DNA of 20,553 nt. Origin: a virus. Of this stretch, positions 18,021 through 20,553 are shown piece by piece. The notes under the pieces were generated by a model. The model made no database searches and was not told the origin of the DNA. It was given only the letters and a program-made list of their open reading frames with translations. Made by a program: the position numbers and the translations under genes. Location of the stretch: positions 1-20,553 of the IMG/VR virus record IMGVR_UViG_3300042988_001181, one strand, 5' to 3'. How positions within the stretch are numbered: position 1 is the first letter of the stretch; each line of letters starts with the position of its first letter.

Positions 18021-20553
18021 ATGGCCACGTTAGCACTATCCACCATCGGCGGCGCCGTCGGCGGTATGATCGGCGGCCCGATGGGCGCCATGGCTGGCCG
18101 CGCCGTAGGTGCGCTCGCTGGCGCCTATATCGATCAATCGCTGATGAGCAGCAGCGGCCAGGAGAGCACGCGCAACGTCCCGAAGGTGAGCGACGTTGCC
18201 GTCACCTCCGCCGCCGAGGGCGACGCCATTCCCCGTCTCTATGGCCGTGCCAAACTCGCCGGGCAAATCATCTGGGCGACGTATCACGAGGTCGAGGTCA
18301 CGACCAGCGACAGCTCCGGATCCAGCAAGGGGATGGGCAGCAGCTCATCATCCACGACGCAGACCACCTACGCCTATTACGCGAATTTTGCCGTTGCACT
18401 GTGCGAGGGCGAGATTACCCGCATCGGCCGTATTTGGGCGGACCGCAAGGAGGTTGACCTCACCGGCATCACCTACCGCATCTACACCGGCACCGACAGC
18501 CAGGCGCCCGACAGCCTCATCGAGGCGAAGGAAGGTGCGGGCAATGCGCCCGCATTCCGCGGCGTCGCCTATATCGTGTTCGAGCGTTTCCCGCTCGCCG
18601 ATTATAGCCGCCGTGTGCCGTCGTTCGAATTCGAGGTGTTTCGCTCGGTCGACGCTCTGGAGTTCGAAATTCAAGGCGTCACCATGATCCCCGCCGCCGG
18701 TGAGTTTGCATACTCGCCGACGGAAGTGCGCGTCGATGACGGCGCGGGCACCAGCTACGCCGAGAACCGCCACGCCGCCGCCGCCGCGAGCGACTGGTCG
18801 GCCTCGCTCGATCAGCTCCAATCGACGCTGCCGAACGCGGCCGCGGTGTCGCTGTTCGTGGCGTGGTTCGGCGCCGATCTGCGCTGTGCGAGCTGTACCA
18901 TCAAGCCGAAGGTCGATGACGCCGCCAAAGCGGGGACCACGATCCCCTGGGCCGTCGCTGGCCTCACGCGCGCGACCGCTGAGACCACCTCCCTCGACGA
19001 CGGCCGTCCGGCCTACGGCGGCACGCCCTGCGACGCGACCGTCATCGCCGCGATCCAGGATATGCACACACGCGGCCTCGACGTGCTGTACACGCCGTTC
19101 ATCCTGATGGACATCCCGTCCGGTAACACGCTGACCGATCCCTACACCGGCGCGGGCACGCAGCCCGTCTACCCCTGGCGCGGCCGCATCACCTGCTCGC
19201 CTGCGCCTGGCGTCTCGGGCACGCCGGACAAAACCGCCGCGGCCGCAACGCAGGTGAACGCGTTCTACGGCACGGTCACGGCCGCGCATTTCACGGTGGC
19301 GGCTGGGGCTGTCACCTACACCGGCCCAGCGGAATGGACATTTTCCCGCTTCGTGCTGCACAATGCTGCCCTTTGTGCGGCTGCGGGGGGCGTCGAGGCG
19401 TTTGTCATTGGCTCGGAAATGCGCGGTCTCGCCTGGGTCCGAGACAGCGCCTCGACGTATCCGTTCGTGGCGAAGTTGCAGGCGCTCGCCGCGCAGGTGG
19501 CGATCCTGCTGCCGGGCGCGCAGCTCACCTATGCCGCCGACTGGAGCGAGTATTTCGGCCACCATCCGAGCGACGGTTCGGGCGACGTGTATTTCCACCT
19601 CGATCCGTTGTGGAGCGACGCCAATATCGACGCGGTGGCCATCGACAATTATTGGCCATTGAGCGACTGGCGCGATGGCTACACGCATCTCGACTATCTC
19701 GACGGCGTGCGTGACTGCCACGACCTCGCCTATCTGCAGGGCAACATAGAGGGAGGAGAAGGCTATGACTGGTATTACGCGAGTAGTTCTGACCGGGACG
19801 CGCAAACACGTACGCATATTGCGGATGGTGGCGGAAAGCCTTGGATATACCGTTATAAAGACGTCCGTTCTTGGTGGGGAAACCTACATTATAACCGTCC
19901 CGGAGGAACTGAAAGCGGCTCGGCAACTGCTTGGGTCGCTAAATCCAAACCTATCTGGTTCACAGAGCTAGGGTGTCCGGCAATAGACAAGGGGTCAAAT
20001 CAGCCGAACGTCTTTTACGATCCGAAATCCTCAGAGAGTTTTTACCCGTATTACTCCAGCGGCGCGCGCGACGACCTGCAGCAGCGCCGCCATCTGCGGG
20101 CGTTCCTGGAGTGGTACGCTGCCGACGCCAACAATCCCGCGTCCGACGTCTACACCGGCCGTATGGTCGATGTTGCCCGCATCATGGTCTACACCTGGGA
20201 TGCGCGGCCGTATCCGGCATTTCCTGGGCTGTCGTTCGTGTGGTCGGATGCTGCGAATTGGCCGCTCGGCCACTGGCTCACCGGCCGCACCGGCGAGGCT
20301 CCGCTCGGCGAGACCGTCACGCAATTGCTGTGGGATTATGGATTTTCGGATTTCGACGCCGGAGCGCTCTCCGGCAGCATGTCCGGCTATGTGATCGACA
20401 ACGTGATGTCTGCGCGCGACGCGTTGCAGGCGCTGGAGACGGCGTTTTTCTTCGACACCTTCGAGAGCCAGGGCAATGTGAAATTCGCGCATCGCGGCCG
20501 GGCTGGCGAGGTGGCGACCGTCGATGCGCTCGATCTCATCGACAGCGGCGGCG
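18021..20553 (+). CDS. TIM-barrel tail hub / host-specificity protein (GTA gp15-like), 3' truncated by window
   Basis: The frame is open from ATG 18021 to the window end (844 codons); the protein continues beyond. The N-terminus is a Gly/Ala-rich hydrophobic segment (TIGGAVGGMIGGPMGAMAGRAVGAL) followed by VTSAAEGDAIPRLYGRAKLAGQIIW, typical of this family. Residues about 420-720 form the GTA TIM barrel (PF13547-like), with YAADWSEYFGHH (about 503-515), IEGGEGYDWYYAS, WGNLHYNRPGG and IWFTELGCPAIDKG (about 645-658); the two Glu residues in ADWSEY and FTELG resemble glycoside hydrolase catalytic acids. The visible end (YVIDNVMSARDALQALETAFFFDTFESQGNVKF) is the start of the phage-tail_3 hub domain (PF13550-like). 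It forms the tail-tip hub that contacts and penetrates the envelope. Codons from about 19740 to 20050 differ markedly from the rest. Confidence 0.95.
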   Translation, partial: MATLALSTIGGAVGGMIGGPMGAMAGRAVGALAGAYIDQSLMSSSGQESTRNVPKVSDVAVTSAAEGDAIPRLYGRAKLAGQIIWATYHEVEVTTSDSSGSSKGMGSSSSSTTQTTYAYYANFAVALCEGEITRIGRIWADRKEVDLTGITYRIYTGTDSQAPDSLIEAKEGAGNAPAFRGVAYIVFERFPLADYSRRVPSFEFEVFRSVDALEFEIQGVTMIPAAGEFAYSPTEVRVDDGAGTSYAENRHAAAAASDWSASLDQLQSTLPNAAAVSLFVAWFGADLRCASCTIKPKVDDAAKAGTTIPWAVAGLTRATAETTSLDDGRPAYGGTPCDATVIAAIQDMHTRGLDVLYTPFILMDIPSGNTLTDPYTGAGTQPVYPWRGRITCSPAPGVSGTPDKTAAAATQVNAFYGTVTAAHFTVAAGAVTYTGPAEWTFSRFVLHNAALCAAAGGVEAFVIGSEMRGLAWVRDSASTYPFVAKLQALAAQVAILLPGAQLTYAADWSEYFGHHPSDGSGDVYFHLDPLWSDANIDAVAIDNYWPLSDWRDGYTHLDYLDGVRDCHDLAYLQGNIEGGEGYDWYYASSSDRDAQTRTHIADGGGKPWIYRYKDVRSWWGNLHYNRPGGTESGSATAWVAKSKPIWFTELGCPAIDKGSNQPNVFYDPKSSESFYPYYSSGARDDLQQRRHLRAFLEWYAADANNPASDVYTGRMVDVARIMVYTWDARPYPAFPGLSFVWSDAANWPLGHWLTGRTGEAPLGETVTQLLWDYGFSDFDAGALSGSMSGYVIDNVMSARDALQALETAFFFDTFESQGNVKFAHRGRAGEVATVDALDLIDSGG

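Noticed and set aside
18348-19817. Long minus-strand open frame (489 codons) opposite the hub gene
   Set aside because: It is antisense to a clearly recognisable hub gene, and its translation is Arg/Gly/Val/Ala-rich low-quality sequence typical of GC-rich shadows. It has no family match or sensible start context.
1-20553. tRNA, rRNA, integrase, attachment site or insertion sequence
   Set aside because: I saw no cloverleaf, rRNA-like block, transposase frame, terminal inverted repeats with target duplication, or attachment-like direct repeat.

Overview
The window is a 20.5 kb stretch of the late (virion) operon of a tailed, long-tailed (siphovirus-type) phage or prophage. Every supported gene is on the + strand and most are packed with ATGA, TAATG or TGATG overlaps. 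Base composition is GC-rich with strong GC bias at third positions. The tail-tip genes are of the kind shared with the Rhodobacter capsulatus gene transfer agent (DUF2460, DUF2163, NlpC/P60 and a TIM-barrel hub protein). Together these suggest an alphaproteobacterial host, probably Hyphomicrobiales-like; this is inference from gene families and composition, not from a host gene. No integrase, lysogeny, replication or clear lysis gene lies inside the window, so prophage and free phage cannot be told apart.

Layout. 1-56: C-terminal tail of a probable small terminase. 53-4448: large terminase, portal and Clp-type head maturation protease, with two small unknown genes (1705-2181, 3515-3736) between them. 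4472-6447: HK97-fold major capsid protein and a small probable virion protein. 6541-8829: head-tail connector, head-tail adaptor, an unknown small gene (7489-7794), an HK97 gp10-type protein and the tail tube protein. 8907-9664: tail assembly chaperone whose second domain lies in the -1 frame, implying programmed frameshifting. 9654-11636: tape measure. 11709-14387: a small beta-rich protein, DUF2460 distal tail protein, DUF2163 hub with four cysteines, a 52-residue membrane protein and an NlpC/P60 peptidase. 14384-17460: an accessory block of five genes, ending in a LamG-like plus SGNH hydrolase fusion that looks like a surface-polysaccharide or receptor-interaction protein. 17547-17933: a DUF3168 tail-completion protein in an unusual place. 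18021-20553: the large TIM-barrel host-specificity/hub protein, cut by the window end.

The least ordinary feature is a family of six short intergenic elements between 8851 and 18020. Each has a hairpin with an invariant GGAT tetraloop, in five copies preceded by a second hairpin with a GCCC/GGGC base. They occupy almost every gap between the tail genes. Four are on the + strand directly in front of the start codon and two are inverted. Their stems differ with matching changes on both arms while the tetraloop stays fixed, so the fold appears to be preserved. I do not recognise this as a named element; the nearest analogy I know is the start-associated sequences of cluster K mycobacteriophages.

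The operon is also visibly mosaic. Lower-GC patches mark small gene insertions, the middle of the tape measure, the accessory block and a roughly 300-base segment inside the hub TIM barrel, which also holds an out-of-frame 68-codon ORF behind a strong Shine-Dalgarno sequence. There is no gap longer than 300 bases without a gene.
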